A program made the position numbers and the translations under genes. The notes beneath the pieces are model-generated. The model was given only the letters and a program-made list of their open reading frames with translations. It did not search any database and was not told where the DNA came from. A DNA stretch of 64,000 nucleotides from contig PYSQ01000002.1 of NCBI GenBank assembly GCA_003049435.1, positions 124,001 to 188,000 on the forward strand, given 5' to 3'. Shown one piece after another: positions 13,069 to 24,923 of the stretch (position 1 is its first letter; each line of letters starts with the position of its first letter). This stretch comes from Nakataea oryzae. Taxonomy: Eukaryota > Ascomycota > Sordariomycetes > Magnaporthales > Magnaporthaceae.

Positions 13069-14039
13069 AGTCAGTAAGCTGGTGTGCGTCGACCCTTTGA
13101 GCTTCCCCTTGGATGCCAAGTCGCCCTCGCTCTGGGTGCGGTAGAGGCTCAACCACTCCAGCCAACCAACCCGGGCTCAACCTCTGGTGCTTCTCTACTG
13201 GCCTCGGGCCCCGCGAAGACAGCTGCCGCCGGCAGTGTGCGCGGAGACGGCCAGGCTGAGCTCAACCGGCCAGGACTCCCGGGGCCTTTCAGCCTGCGAT
13301 TCGGAGACTTGGAGAAGCCGTGACGCCAGCGGCGGCGCAGCCTCGGGGCTCTCCCAGACCAGGCTTGGGCACTTGCGCTGGACACTGCTAGCTGGTAAGC
13401 CGCGACCGAGGCCACAAAATGGCCTGGCCACAACCCTTACGGGGTCCAGGTTTTTCGCGCCCGTCTATTGTGCGGGCATGCTTTTAAAACATGCGAATCC
13501 TCTCAATTCCCTTCAGCCCACCACCGCATTACATACTACATGTTGCCTATAACCCTCAACCTACCTACAGACATGTTCCCCGTCTATGGGGTTGGTTCTC
13601 TTTTTTCCCTCTCACTTTCCTCTTCTGCCTTTTATTTATTCTCCCTTTCCGCATCTGGTTTCTGATTTTTAAATGTACAATTTTTTTCTTTTCGCAAATT
13701 GCGGCACTACCTTCTTGTTCGCACCCGCAATTGTTGGCCGAGACCGCCGGTTTTGGCTCCCCGCCGCCCCTACTTCCCTCGCCACACCAGCCATCGTCTC
13801 CAAACTGACCTGCTGTCCTTGGATTTCATTTACACCACCACTACCCATATTGCCACACTCCTCTTGTTTTGCTATCTCTGATTGCCCTTTCACACCCGAT
13901 CTTATTTTTCTGCTTCTTTTTTTTATTATTTATTGTTTTAATTTCTCTCCTCTCTCTCTCTCTCTTTTTTTCTTTTCGGGCCCACCTGGATTTTTTCTTA
14001 CAATTGAGATAATCCGGAGCCTGATTTAATCTTTTTTTT

Positions 14040-14093
14040 CACCCCCCCCCCCCCCCCCCCCCGGTTTTTTTTTCCCCCCCCCCCCCCCCCCCN
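14040..14093. repeat. Poly-C / poly-T tract ending in a single N
   Basis: A C run, GG, a T run and a second C run, with one undetermined base at 14093. It lies about 230 bp upstream of the HAL4 start codon. The N suggests an assembly join, so tract length should not be trusted. Confidence 0.85.
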
Positions 14094-14324
14094 CTAATAC
14101 CTAAAAACTAACTAGCCGGGCAGGTGACCGGGCCGCCGGTCGTCTGCAGCAAGCAGCTCCTGCTGCCCACACAACAACTGGCGTTATCCTCGAGATCACG
14201 CAGGATCGACGACACCGACTTGCTCTGGACCCATCTGATTGTTGCTGTCTGGCTTTGACCGAATCCTCCACTGTTGTCCGCACTGGCCAGCTCCACAACG
14301 AGCGACCCCGCCGACGCTGCCGCC

Positions 14325-15951
14325 ATGGCGAGCACCTCGGACGCGAGGGCATCGTCCTCTGGCGCCTCTCAGCCGCCCTCGATACGATCTGTCGAGCTGC
14401 CCCCGCCGCCCGCCAGCCCGTCCCCGAATCCTTCGCAACAGAATGGCCAGCCCTCCATCTCCAATGGCCCGGCATCGACGGAGCAGCCGCCGAAACCGGC
14501 CGAGAAGTCGTCGGTCAAAGAGCGGTTGACTCGGATCTTCTCTAGCAAAGACATCCCTCGCCCCTTGCTCTCCGATAAAGGCCCTGCAACCGACCGCCCA
14601 ATACCCTCGCCTTCTCGCGTGAGTGCACCTCTGAGCCGCAAGGACTCAACTACCGATAAAGCCGTCGAAAACACCGCCGCCGCCGCCGCCGCCGCCAAGC
14701 CAGCCAAAGCCACCAACAGCGCCCCCGGGCAACCGCAGCAGCGCTTCACGGTCAAGCCGGAGGCACAGGGTGGCCACGAGCACCTCTTGAAGGGAAGCCG
14801 GCGGCAGGAGAAGCTGTCAGACATGTTTCGCGGCATCCTGGGCGGCAAGCGGTCCGAGCAGGCGGATCATGACCTGTCTCTAGTGTCCGGGTGGGTCGAT
14901 ACTCTCCGGCAGGAGAAGGACTCGATGGCTTCCGACAGGAGGGGTGGCCCCAATGCGTCTGTGACTTTGGTGGAGAAGTATGGCAAGTGCCAAGAGGTGG
15001 TCGGCCGCGGCGCTTTCGGCATCGTTCGGATATCGCACAAAAAGATGGAGAACGGCGTGGGCGAGAAGCTGTTTGCCGTCAAGGAGTTCCGTCGGCGGCC
15101 TGAGGAGACGGAGAAGAAGTACAGCAAACGCCTAACGGCCGAGTTCTGCATATCTTCGAGCCTGCGCCACCCCAACGTCATCCACACGCTAGACCTGCTC
15201 CAAGACGCCAAGGGCGACTATTGCGAGGTGATGGAGTTCTGTCCCGGTGGCGACCTGTACACGCTTGTGCTCGCTGCGGGAAAACTCGAGGTCCAAGAGG
15301 CCGACTGTTTCTTTAAACAGATGATGCGCGGTGTCGAGTATATGCACGAAATGGGTGTGGCCCATCGCGACCTCAAACCTGAGAATTTGCTGCTCACAAC
15401 CCACGGCGCTCTCAAGATTACCGACTTCGGCAATGGCGAGTGCTTCCGCATGGCCTGGGAGAACGACGCGCACATGGTGTCTGGCCTGTGCGGCTCTGGA
15501 CCTTACATTGCTCCCGAAGAATACACTAGCAAGGAGTTCGATGCCAGGGCCGTCGATGTTTGGGCATGCGGAGTTATTTACATGGCCATGCGGACTGGTC
15601 GCCATCTGTGGCGTGTCGCCAAGAAAGAAGAGGATGAGTTCTACGCCCGCTACCTCGAGGGCCGCCGCGACGAGGAAGGATACCGGCCGATCGAGACTCT
15701 GCATCGGGTGAGTTTTCTGCTCCCCTTTTCTCCTCCCCTTTTCTCCTCCCAGATATTTTGCCGCACACATGGACGGACGGCTTTGCTGAGATACTAACAT
15801 ATGATATTCTCCTGGAAAGGCGCGATGCAGAAACGTCATATATTCCATCCTAGACCCAAACCCGACCCGCCGCATCACGGCCTCCCAAGTCCTCAAGTCG
15901 GAGTGGGGCCGCGAGATAAAACTGTGCAAAGCAGGCGAGGAGGGCCTCTAG
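14325..15951 (+). CDS. HAL4: Hal4/Sat4-type serine/threonine kinase (NPR/HAL family)
   Basis: Fungal kinases of this group stabilise potassium uptake (Trk) and nutrient transporters and support salt tolerance. Exons are 14325-15707 and 15820-15951 (504 aa); the intron has a GTGAGT donor, a CTAAC branch site near 15793 and an AAAG acceptor. After a Ser/Pro/Ala-rich N terminus of about 220 residues with polyalanine come GRGAFGIV (about 227), FAVKEF, HRDLKPEN (about 347), DFGNGE (about 367), the P+1 region GSGPYIAPEEY and WACGVIYMAM. The second exon supplies the end of the lobe (NVIYSILDPNPTRRIT) and the short tail ending KAGEEGL. The first ATG in frame with good context was chosen. Confidence 0.9.
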
Positions 15952-17749
15952 CACTTGCCCCGCCAAACGGTTCGTGGTCCATAGCCATGCCATGTCATAC
16001 AATGGCATTGTCTTGCACCATGGTTGCTTTTTTGGTAGTTCCATTTCATCGGCTCCCAACACAGCTCGCAAACCGTCTGGCGGATCAAGGGCGGTGCCTT
16101 TCATCACCTGTGTTATTTCCATGTTTCTTTTCTCCTCGCATTTTTGGATTTTGTTTCCCTTTTGTCTTATCAGACTGAGCGGACCAACTGGCCGCTGCTG
16201 CTGGAATTCCGATGGGGGATCGACGCGGGCTCGGTGAAAGAACAGATGACGACCAAACGCCCACAATGAGAAAAGAAGGGAAAAAAACGGAAAAAAAAGA
16301 AAATCATAAGCAAGAAAGAAAGAGAGAAAGAAGAAAACCTCCTCGCAAAACGAATTCAACGAAAACAGAAGGAGGGAGAAAAAAAAAAGAGGAAAGAACA
16401 GGAAAAAAGGAGAGAAAAATCCAAAAAGGACGAGGAGGAACGCATATGCCATGGCGAACTCGCCTTTTTTTCTCATCCCTATCAACTTTGTCTACCCTCC
16501 GCCTCTTTGTTAATAGGCTTTTCGGCAAGCTCAGTCGGCTCCACCACGTTCAATCATCGCGGCAGGCTCTTGCAGGCTTTTGGAGTCTTTGAGGCTACTG
16601 TTTCTTTTCCTTCTTTCTTTCTTTCTCTCTTCATATTTTTTCTCCATTATTGGTTTTTATTTTTATTTTTGAGCAACGGAGTTTGGAGTACCCTTTGCCT
16701 GTTCCATAAAAATTACACATCATCACCACGGTACATCCCGCATGCACTGTGACCATGTATCGCCAATATAAAGTGTTGTGGGCACTCACATGCGCTCGTT
16801 TTCTTCTGGACAGGAAAAGCCCAGATTTTTCGCCATCAGCAGTCCAAAAGGGGATTTCTCTTATGTATCCATTGACGGAAAAATACGAGTGCTCCCTGCA
16901 TCGTTCATGAGCCGACCAAGTGTCTGTGGGGAGAGATTGTTGCGTCACAGGCTACATCACGGCACTATTTGCTCGTGGCCGTCGGCTTCCAACGTTTTGG
17001 CTCCAGAGGCGAGATATGTGTGGTCGCATGTAACGAGACAAAGAAAATAAAATGCCCGTCCTATTCCCAATGCTTGTATACAGACAAAGTGACAGATAGA
17101 CGGGATGCGAAATGGCCATGCCCCCCAAATCTCCAGATCAGGCCATCAACCAAAGAAATATCTCGTATCTGATATAAGCATCCAAGCCATAAACCCAAGT
17201 GTACACAGAAGACATTACATCCAAGCCATCCAGACAGCCCAAAAGAAAGAGAAGAAACAAGATAGGCAGAAAAAGAAGCCAAATGTAGGCAGGACGCAAG
17301 TCCACCGACATCAACATCATGCCTTTTTTCTTTTTTTTTCTTTTTATAAACCGGTAGACATTCCCTTTCTCATTGAAGCAAGAATAAAAAACACAGGCCA
17401 GCCTACGTTGACGCGCATTCAAGGGGTGAGGGGATGTGCGATCACGCAGTCACTCCAGCTGCTTTTTTCTCTTCTTTTTTTCTTTTCTTTTATTTTTTTG
17501 AAAGAAAAAAAAGAATAAGAGAGCAGCTAAAAGAGAGAAAAAAAGTGGGGAGGAGAAAATCCAGAGCTTGCTGATTTAGAAAAAGCCAAGGAGATGGAGG
17601 GATAGACTTGTCTCTCCCTCGAAAAGAGGATACCAGAGGTGTAGAGGATAAAGACGGAGAGGGAGGGAGTTAAATAAAGTAAAACATAAAACAAAGAGGA
17701 GATGTGGGAAACAGCAGGCTGGAACTTCAGGAACATGAGCCTCCCAAGG
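15952..17749. other. Convergent intergenic region
   Basis: About 1.8 kb between the tail ends of the Hal4-like kinase and a minus-strand gene. It holds A/G-rich tracts (about 16265-16430), T-rich tracts and both 3' UTRs by position. No gene is recognisable. Confidence 0.5.
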
Positions 17750-19246
17750 CTAAGAGTGAAATAGATCCCAAGCACGCTCACATATGCGTAGGAACTCGTC
17801 ACGCTTCGCACGCTGTGTCTCGGGACTATCGCGGCCCTCTCCGAAAGGTCCCCGGCGTAGATGCCGGCCTGTGCCAAGCGGGGGCGAGGCGCCTTCCTCG
17901 TACTCTGCGCGTGTGCGCCTGCGGCTGGCGCTGCGGCTAGGATCCGATGCCCTCTGATGGCCAGGCTGCGGGGATGGAGGGGTTGGCGGCTGATGCCCGC
18001 CATAGTGGACAATTTTGGGCAGGAGCTCAGGGCGACCGCCGGCCAGCTCCACCTGAGCCTCCTCGGCAGATTTGTACTCTCGTGGCCTGCCGGTGAGGAG
18101 AGGTTGCTGCTGCTGTTGCTGTTGTTGAGAAGACGGGTGCACTGGCGATGCGAGCGGTCCCCGGGACGCGCTCTGCTTTGCGAACAAAGCGTGTCCACCA
18201 GAGTCGGGGTGTCCCGAAAGACCCCGGCCAAAGACATCAGAAATGGGTGGCAAGCGGTTGTTCGTCTGTGTGGCCGGGATATGGTGGATATGGGACGTGT
18301 TTGAGAGTTTTGACGGCTGGTTCGTGATGTGGCGAGTGGGAGGGTGGTGGCTGTGCATGCCAGTGAATGTCTGGCCGAGCGGAGCCGATTGAATGACACG
18401 CTCATGGGCGAAGTTCTCGTGGGACGGAGCGACGATGCTAAGGCCTGGGGGAGCCTTGTTCCGGCGAGACATGCCGGGTGTTTTGGCGGCAAATTGACCG
18501 AGTGCGTCCTTATCTCTTCCCTGATCGGGCCCATCTCCTTTGGCTGATTGTTGCTGGAGCCGGGCCTCGATGATGTGACGCTGCTGCTCGCGGACACTCA
18601 TGCTGCGCTGCAGCTGCTCCTTCATTACCGGGTCTTGCGTCACAAAGCCCGGGGAGAGGCACGCCAAGCCAACCTCCTGAATCCCCAGTCCATCCCTCGC
18701 CGTGAGTGGCCGCCCAGTTCCCGGAGCCGCGGCGTTAGAGCCTCCCTTTGACAAGTCCAGTCGACCAGGCCGACGCCGGGGAGCATGCTCGGGAGACCCG
18801 GGTTCCTTTTTGACGACGATCTTGGGTGTCGAGCCATTGCGCGAACTGAGGTTCGGCGGGTGATGGTAAAGTTAGCATGAGCACATTACTAGCCGCATCC
18901 CAAGCAAGCTTTGCCGCTTGGAATAAGGCCGAAGCGAGCAGGTTGGAAAAAAAGGTAGGGAGAGAAAGAAGAAAACACAGGGCCATTTGGTTCCTTACGC
19001 GCTTGGGGGTGATGACTTGGTGGCGGCGGCCAGGTTCGAGGCGGGGGTTGCTACGGCGGCTGGTGCTCCTGTTGTGGCCAATGTCGATGTTGACGTGTGA
19101 TGAGGGCCTCGTGGGCTTGCGCTTCCAACGCGCTGGGCGGGAGGAGGAGGGGGTGCGGTGCGCTGAGCCGAGGGAGAGACGTCGGACGGGAATGAAGGGC
19201 GGTCGTGGGGAGCCGGCGACGGTGCCATTGCAATGGCGGCGCTCAT
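17750..19246 (-). CDS. Conserved fungal protein of unknown function, low-complexity
   Basis: Exons 19246-18999 and 18845-17750 encode about 447 aa; splicing at GC|GTAAGG and CTCAG|T keeps frame. I do not recognise a named family. Visible parts: a Ser/Pro/Ala-rich start, a basic stretch (TPKIVVKKEPGSPE) with CDK-like S/T-P sites, a well-ordered central block (ARDGLGIQEVGLACLSPG, then VMKEQLQRSMSVREQQRHII, probably helical), a long His/Gln/Pro-rich part with an 8-Gln run, and a C-terminal helix ending EFLRICERAWDLFHS. The contrast between ordered blocks and variable linkers, plus a valid intron, argues for a real conserved gene, perhaps nuclear or regulatory (inference). Confidence 0.75.
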
Positions 19247-20240
19247 GGTGAGATGTATGATTTTGGAGCAGGCACGGGGTTGTTGAATAGTCGCGTGGTC
19301 GGGGAGCGGTTGGCGATGAGCGCACAAGGCGCTGGGTGATGGTTATGGGAGCAATCGTCAAAAAGCGGGCGTTGTCTCTTGTCGATGTGCTCGGCGGATC
19401 GTCTTGTGTGTTTTCTTTGTATGCTTTGCTCAGCTGGCGCTCGGAGCTACAGGCAGACGAGGCGAATGGAGCCGAGTGCGGCGGGATATGTCGTCGTTTC
19501 GATGTGTGCCTTGTAGCCACGGAATTCTATTTAAGTTGGATGGGTGGATTGGCGGGTTCGTCGGGAATGGGAATCAAGCGTGGAGATGAGAAATGGGAAG
19601 AAGGAGAAAAGACGCAGTAAACATACAGGATGGGAGAAAATGAATGGCTTCGGGGCAATGCACGCGAAACGCAAGGCGAGGACACCAACCGAGACGGGGG
19701 GTGGGGATGCGAGGAAAATCGACCAAAAACGGGGTCGTGAGGCGGCAAGAAAAAAAATTGGAAACAAAAAAAAAAAGGAGCCAGATGGTGCAGAAGAAAG
19801 GAACAAGTTTCACTGTGCACAATGGCTAGAGAACCTGGGCGACCAGGAAGGGGTTTGGTGGGCTATTGGTTTCGTCTGCAAGTCAGGAGGCGGAGCAGGG
19901 GTAGGGAGCGGGGCGTCGCACGTTGGTACCTTAATCTGGCATCAGCGCAGCCTGGCGGCTTTGTTTTGTGCCCCTTTGGCAACAGGGTTTTGGGATGCGG
20001 CGATGGCGATGGACTGTTGTGGGTGCATATGTGTGTGTACGCAGGCGTGAGGATGGAATGGCAGGAAGGAGACCCTGGCTCTTCGGATAACCCGAACCTG
20101 AGGACTAAAAGAACGGGAAAAAGAAGAAGAAGAAACCAGAAAACGAGAAAGACGGAGGTGGAAGAGGAAAAAGCGAGAGAGAGGGAGAGACACAGGAAAA
20201 GGGGGCCGACTCGGAAGAGGATACCGAGGCGACACGTTTC

Positions 20241-20312
20241 TACCTGGTAAAGTACCTATCTGCCTGCCTACCTAGGTACCTATGTATGTAGTAGGTAGGT
20301 AGGCAAGTACCT
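20241..20312. repeat. TAGGTACC-type cluster with inverted repeat
   Basis: TGCCTACCTA at 20265-20274 is exactly inverted as TAGGTAGGCA at 20296-20305, separated by 21 bases that include the CTAGGTACCTATG core. The cluster could extrude as a hairpin. Confidence 0.7.
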
Positions 20313-21554
20313 GCGATCTAGGCCCAGTCTACTTAACACGTACATGCCACCAATCCCCATAACTAGCCGAGAAAAAGAAGAAAAAAAATCACACATCAAA
20401 AGTCGCATGCAAAAAAGGCAGTGGTATTGGGCGCTGCCCGTGACTACGTAGGTGTCTGCGTCTACATACCTGCGCATTCCGCCCGCTGTGTCGCTCGCGA
20501 TAGGACCGCCGCAGCGGATCAGGCCCCGCGGGCGTGGAAAGCTCGTATCCTGTGTGACGGCAAAGCGGCACCGAGGCGCACAGCATAGCATGCAGCATGT
20601 CCATCCCAGTACCTATGAAGATTGGTGGCACTCCATGGCAGGAGACATGTACGCAACCGCAACCGCAACCGCATGAGCTTTCCACGTCTAGTGGCCAGCG
20701 CTGTCTCGGTCGGGCCTTTGTCGCGTGGCTGGGAGGGGCGCCCCTCCTCGCATCGCCCAGCAGTGGGGGGCACCGATGTCTAACGAGGCCGAAACACCCA
20801 GCGCCAAGGCCTGCCCAGTGGCCCGCGGCTGGTTGGGGCCATTCAATCAATCGGCCGCTCGCTCTACCCAGCTGAACGCCAGAGCATTCACAGTGCATGT
20901 ACCCTTCACACCGTACTGTCTGGGTATGAGTGTCGCCCGCCAACTATGGAGTCCACCTGAAACGCGAGCTTTGACGGGATGCGACCTGGAGTGGCCACTG
21001 GCTGCCCAGATTAGCGGCAGCATAATCCAGAGGGAGCTTTACGAGGACACCAGCGCCCGCAGCCACTCTGGCTAGTCTCGGAGGCGGCCAAGCATGTGGC
21101 AAAATCGGCAAGCCTTGCTGAGCAAACACGCGAAGGGGGAGAAGGAGGAAAACAAAGGCATGCGAGCGTGCACACTAGCGAGGCGTGAGAAAATTATCTT
21201 TGGTCGCATCAGGGCAAGCGCAACCAACGGGATTGGCCAGATGCAAGCAAGCGCCAGCCTATCACACTTGCCACCTCCATCCATTGCGCGGCAATCCAAC
21301 CAACCATCAACGTCCATCACTACAACTGGGGCACAAAAAGCGAACTCTCCGCCTCGGCCTATTTACCCGGTAGGCTTGCCGTTCCATACGGGCAGGTACG
21401 TGCACACCCATTTATCAAGCACCAACTGTAGCCCCATCCCCCACCCTTGCTCGGTATATACATACTAGTACATACTGGCTACAACGGAGGCATTGTGCCG
21501 GCAATTACACCACAAGACAAGAAAATAGAGAATACATAAAGAAAAGAAAAAAAA

Positions 21555-21581
21555 GGGGGGGGGGGGGGGGGGGGGGGGGGG

Positions 21582-21620
<39 letters not shown>

Positions 21621-21644
21621 AAAAGGGGGGGGGGGGGGGGGGGG
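21555..21644. repeat. G27-A37-GG-A4-G20 homopolymer block
   Basis: Consecutive runs of G (21555-21581), A (21582-21618) and again G (21625-21644). It lies about 230 bp beyond the stop codon of the Ptm1-like gene. Exact lengths are likely unreliable. Confidence 0.85.
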
Positions 21645-21871
21645 CGCGGATGTTAAAAAAACGGAAATGCAGATCGAAGAAGTACAAGGAGAAAAAAGGT
21701 GATAAATGAAAAATAATCCTTTTTTCTTCTTCTTTCCGAACTGCTCATACAAAGGACCCCCAGCCATCATCGTCTTTTGTAGTTTTTTTCGTTTCCCCTC
21801 ACCTCCTTGCTACTTTTTCCGGTATCCCTAATATCGCCCAGATATTCCTCGATTGTTCGTTCCACCGAGCC

Positions 21872-24013
21872 CTATTTCCTTCCCTTGACCAGACGTCCTG
21901 ACTCGGACCCTTCGTCGTCCGAAAACTTGTCGCCATCTTCGCCAACCGCAAAAATGGTCTCGCCATCAAGAGACTGTCTTGGGGGCGACGGTGTCGTCTT
22001 TGCTTGCGGCCGTGACCCTCCCGCAGTCGATGCTGATGCCGCTGACCCCGAAGGCGCTCTAGGGGCGTTTCTAGCTGTGCTAGCCGAGGGTGTCGTGCTG
22101 GCGACCTTCTTGGTGCCGATTTGAGCCTCTTCGTCGTCCGAGTCGTCCGGCGCGCCAATGTCCATGTTGGCAATCTCAAACGTTCCATCGTCCTCCTGTG
22201 CAATCTCGTCCGACATGGCAAAGCGGCGGTTGTTGGCAGTCGGCCGCCACACGTAGGCGATCCAGGCAACATCTGCAAAATACACCAGGTTCAGCCATCC
22301 GTCAAGCACAAACCACCGTGTCTTCCAGTGGAACGGCACGTAGTCAGGGTCGCTCGTGGACGCGAAAGAAAAGCTGTTGAAAAAGAAGAAGCCGAATATG
22401 ACGATGATGCTAATCAGGATGCACCACCAAAGCTTCTTGTACATGGTTTCTTTTGCGCTCTGCTTCCGCTCCCTCAGATCCTTGAGTGTCAGGTTGAGTG
22501 AGTTGAGAGTCCAGACGTAGAAGGCCGTTAATGTCCCTGCCAACGGAAGCACAATGAGGAGGACAAAAGGGCCTGCGGTTGCATTAGGGGGTGTGGCACT
22601 GTTAGCATTCTCTAGACAGGCGGACAGAGCAGGGAGACAAGGTTTGGAGGGGGTGGACAGTGGAGCGCAACGTATCCGTGGGCCACCAGACTACCGTTAC
22701 TTACCCGCAGTGTCTGGTGTGATGACGAGGCTGGTGATGGCATACACCAGGCCAAAGACGAAGTGGGCGATGGCCAGCCAGCGAACGTAGACCATGGTCT
22801 TGCCAAGTGTCGGCTTGACAACGCCGTAGCCCATGCAGACGATAAGCAGGAGGAAGAACGAGAACGAGTTCCTCACGGCGTTGAGGACGGCGACCAAGAC
22901 GAGCATCACTTTGGAGATCATGTTGGAACCGTAGCGGTTTAGGTAGTCGTAGAATCCCCAGGTGAGCAGCATCTCGATGACAAGGAACAGCAGGATGGCC
23001 GTAATGTAGTTCTGAACCGGCAGGATGTCGGACCGGTGCTGGTAGTATAGAAAGCCCCAAAAGACGGCAAGCAGCGCATAGAGGATGGTGATGCCGCCGT
23101 AAAAGGGGAGCTTCGGAATCTGGGCGGCCGGCAACTCGCCGTAGGCATTGCGGAACTCGGCAACGGCGCTGTACTCGGACACGGTGCTCCCCTCGGTAAA
23201 GATGCAGTAGTATCCCGTATTCTTGATGGGGTACTTGATGGGCTGCGGCTCCTTCAGGTTAACGGCCTGGGTGAAAACCTTGTTGGCCGACCGATTTGTA
23301 TCTGCGCCGAGGATAAACTCGCCGAGCTTGGACTCATCGCAGAACCCGGCGCTGACGTGGCTGGGATCGCAGACCGTGAGTCTCTGTGGTAGTTGGCGGT
23401 GTTGGACGTGTCAGTAGTCACATCAGGCATTTTCATCGGGGCGGCGACGGCGGCCGCCATGGGACGGCACCGACCTTGGGAGCATCGGCGGCTGGGGAGA
23501 AGAGAACATAGTCCTGGTCTTTCCACTCAAACAATAGCAAGCTTGCGACGGGGTCGCCCTCGGCCTCAACTTTGTTGAACCTGACGAGGATGTACGGATC
23601 CGAGGGCCCTCCCCATGTACTGCGGGAGTACATACCTGCAAACCCACCCAGAAAAAAGCATAGCGTTTCTAGTCAGCACAAGCGCCGTAACCACCTCCGC
23701 GGGAACGGAAAGAAAGAAAGAGAAAGAGAGGGAGGAGGGCTAGATGTGGAGGAGTAGACTGACCCATGCATCTCTCGCGATTCTCCGGGGTTTGATCCTG
23801 TAGTAGGTGACTCCCGAGGGGTCAGTCTTGTTCCATGACAATGGCTGTCGAGGCAAGTCGGTAGGCTGGCTTCGTTCTTGTATTTCCAAACGAGGGATGA
23901 GGGTGGGGAGGCGTCCTGACCAGCTTCGCCTCCAACGCCCATGCCGTCAGCGAGCCCGCCAGGAGCACCAGCAGGGTGCAAAGCCGGTCACGCATCTTGA
24001 CGGCGGCACGCAT
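21872..24013 (-). CDS. PTM1: Ptm1-type seven-transmembrane Golgi protein (GOST/LU7TM family)
   Basis: Members are Golgi or endosomal seven-helix proteins thought to act in membrane trafficking. Five exons fit: 24013-23921, 23797-23764 (a 34-nt microexon), 23635-23475, 23383-22705 and 22572-21872 (555 aa). Exon 1 is a signal peptide (hydrophobic TLLVLLAGSLTAWA). The microexon joins it to the luminal domain so that cysteine CMGMYSRSTWGGP is continuous, as in the family. The luminal domain contains VCDPS and GYYCIF cysteines. The later exons carry seven hydrophobic helices, starting ILYALLAVFWGFLYY and ending YFADVAWIAYVW, then an acidic cytosolic tail of about 110 residues (DDSDDEE). Three donors are GTC-type (GTCAGG, GTCAGT, GTCGGT), which is unusual. 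Confidence 0.88.
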
Positions 24014-24923
24014 GCGCGCGCAGCGTCTCTGCGGGGGGTGGGGAGAGGAGATTAAAAGATGAAAAAGAAGAGAGATGAGATTGCTCGCTACGCAGCCGGG
24101 GAGGGGGAGGTGGGCGTGGAGAGTCCTCGATCAAGAGGCTGCGCGCGCGGGCTCGGCGAGGGTCGTGGCGTGTTGCAGCTTCAGCCGGCCTTGGGGTGTT
24201 TTCCGGGGTGCTTTCTTTGGTCGGTCGGGCCTAAGCAGCATGGGAGCTCGGATTGTCGTGGTGGGTGTTTGGGCAGGCTCACGGCGTGGTGAGCATTGGT
24301 TTGTCACCGGTCCGGGTTTGCCAGGTTGGTGTCGTTGATCGGTTCTGAACCCACTTGACGCCGCCCTGGGCGACGTGGACGTTCGGCAGGCCAGGGAGAG
24401 AATCCCGGGATTTCAGGGTGGGTACACAGCCTCCTCCTCGTTGGGTTCCTCAGCGCCCACATCTGTGGACGGGTCGAGGTACTGTAGCTACATCTTTCCC
24501 GTGCCTGCCTGGGCCATTGCGTTTGCGTGCAGGCGGATGCGGTATCCACATGGAGCTGACGCTGGCTGCGAGGGACGGGCGGACAGGGAGGTGTGGGTGG
24601 GTCGGCCGCCAACCGCTGCCAGGCAGCGGCAGGTACCGTGGAAGGTACCTACAGCACTTACCTCCCTACCTAAGTAAGTAGAGCTTTGGGTACCTTGGTA
24701 CCTAAATGGATCCTGACGGCCCATCCTTTTCCTTTGCTGCCGGGCTACACCACACAACAACATCCCCTGCCAAAAAAAGCAGCGGAAATCGCAGCGAAGC
24801 CATCCGTCCGCCAAACTCGCCAGCCTTGCCTGCCTGCCTGCCTGTTGCCAGATTGAGGTAGGTGCCTCAATTTCGAGTCCCTCGGCCGCCTGCGCCCTTG
24901 AGTCGCATTTCCTCTGATCAAGG
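24014..24923. other. Divergent promoter region, Ptm1-like / U-box cyclophilin
   Basis: About 0.9 kb between two start codons. It includes TAGGTACC repeats at 24631-24706, about 220 bp upstream of the cyclophilin ATG, and a TGCC/TGCCTGCC run near 24830. No gene seen. Confidence 0.6.
24631..24706. repeat. TAGGTACC-type repeat cluster
   Basis: Contains AGGTACCGTG, AAGGTACCTACAG, CTTACCTCCCTACCTAAG and GGTACCTTGGTACCTAAA. Same dispersed family, in a divergent promoter. Confidence 0.65.

Larger units (their letters stand above)
11285..14324. other. 3 kb intergenic region with repeats and pyrimidine-rich leader
   Basis: The gap between two plus-strand kinase genes holds TAGGTACC-type repeats (11854-11990, 12471-12500, 13036-13068), a possible orphan minus-strand exon at 11671-11880 (see findings), and from about 13490 a pyrimidine-rich region with long T and C runs that probably forms the HAL4 promoter or 5' leader. 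No full gene is recognisable. Confidence 0.5.
19247..21871. other. 2.6 kb intergenic region, repeats only
   Basis: Upstream of the minus-strand unknown gene and downstream of the Ptm1-like gene. It carries a TAGGTACC-type inverted repeat (20241-20312) and a G/A homopolymer block (21555-21644). Nothing gene-like is seen on either strand. Confidence 0.5.
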
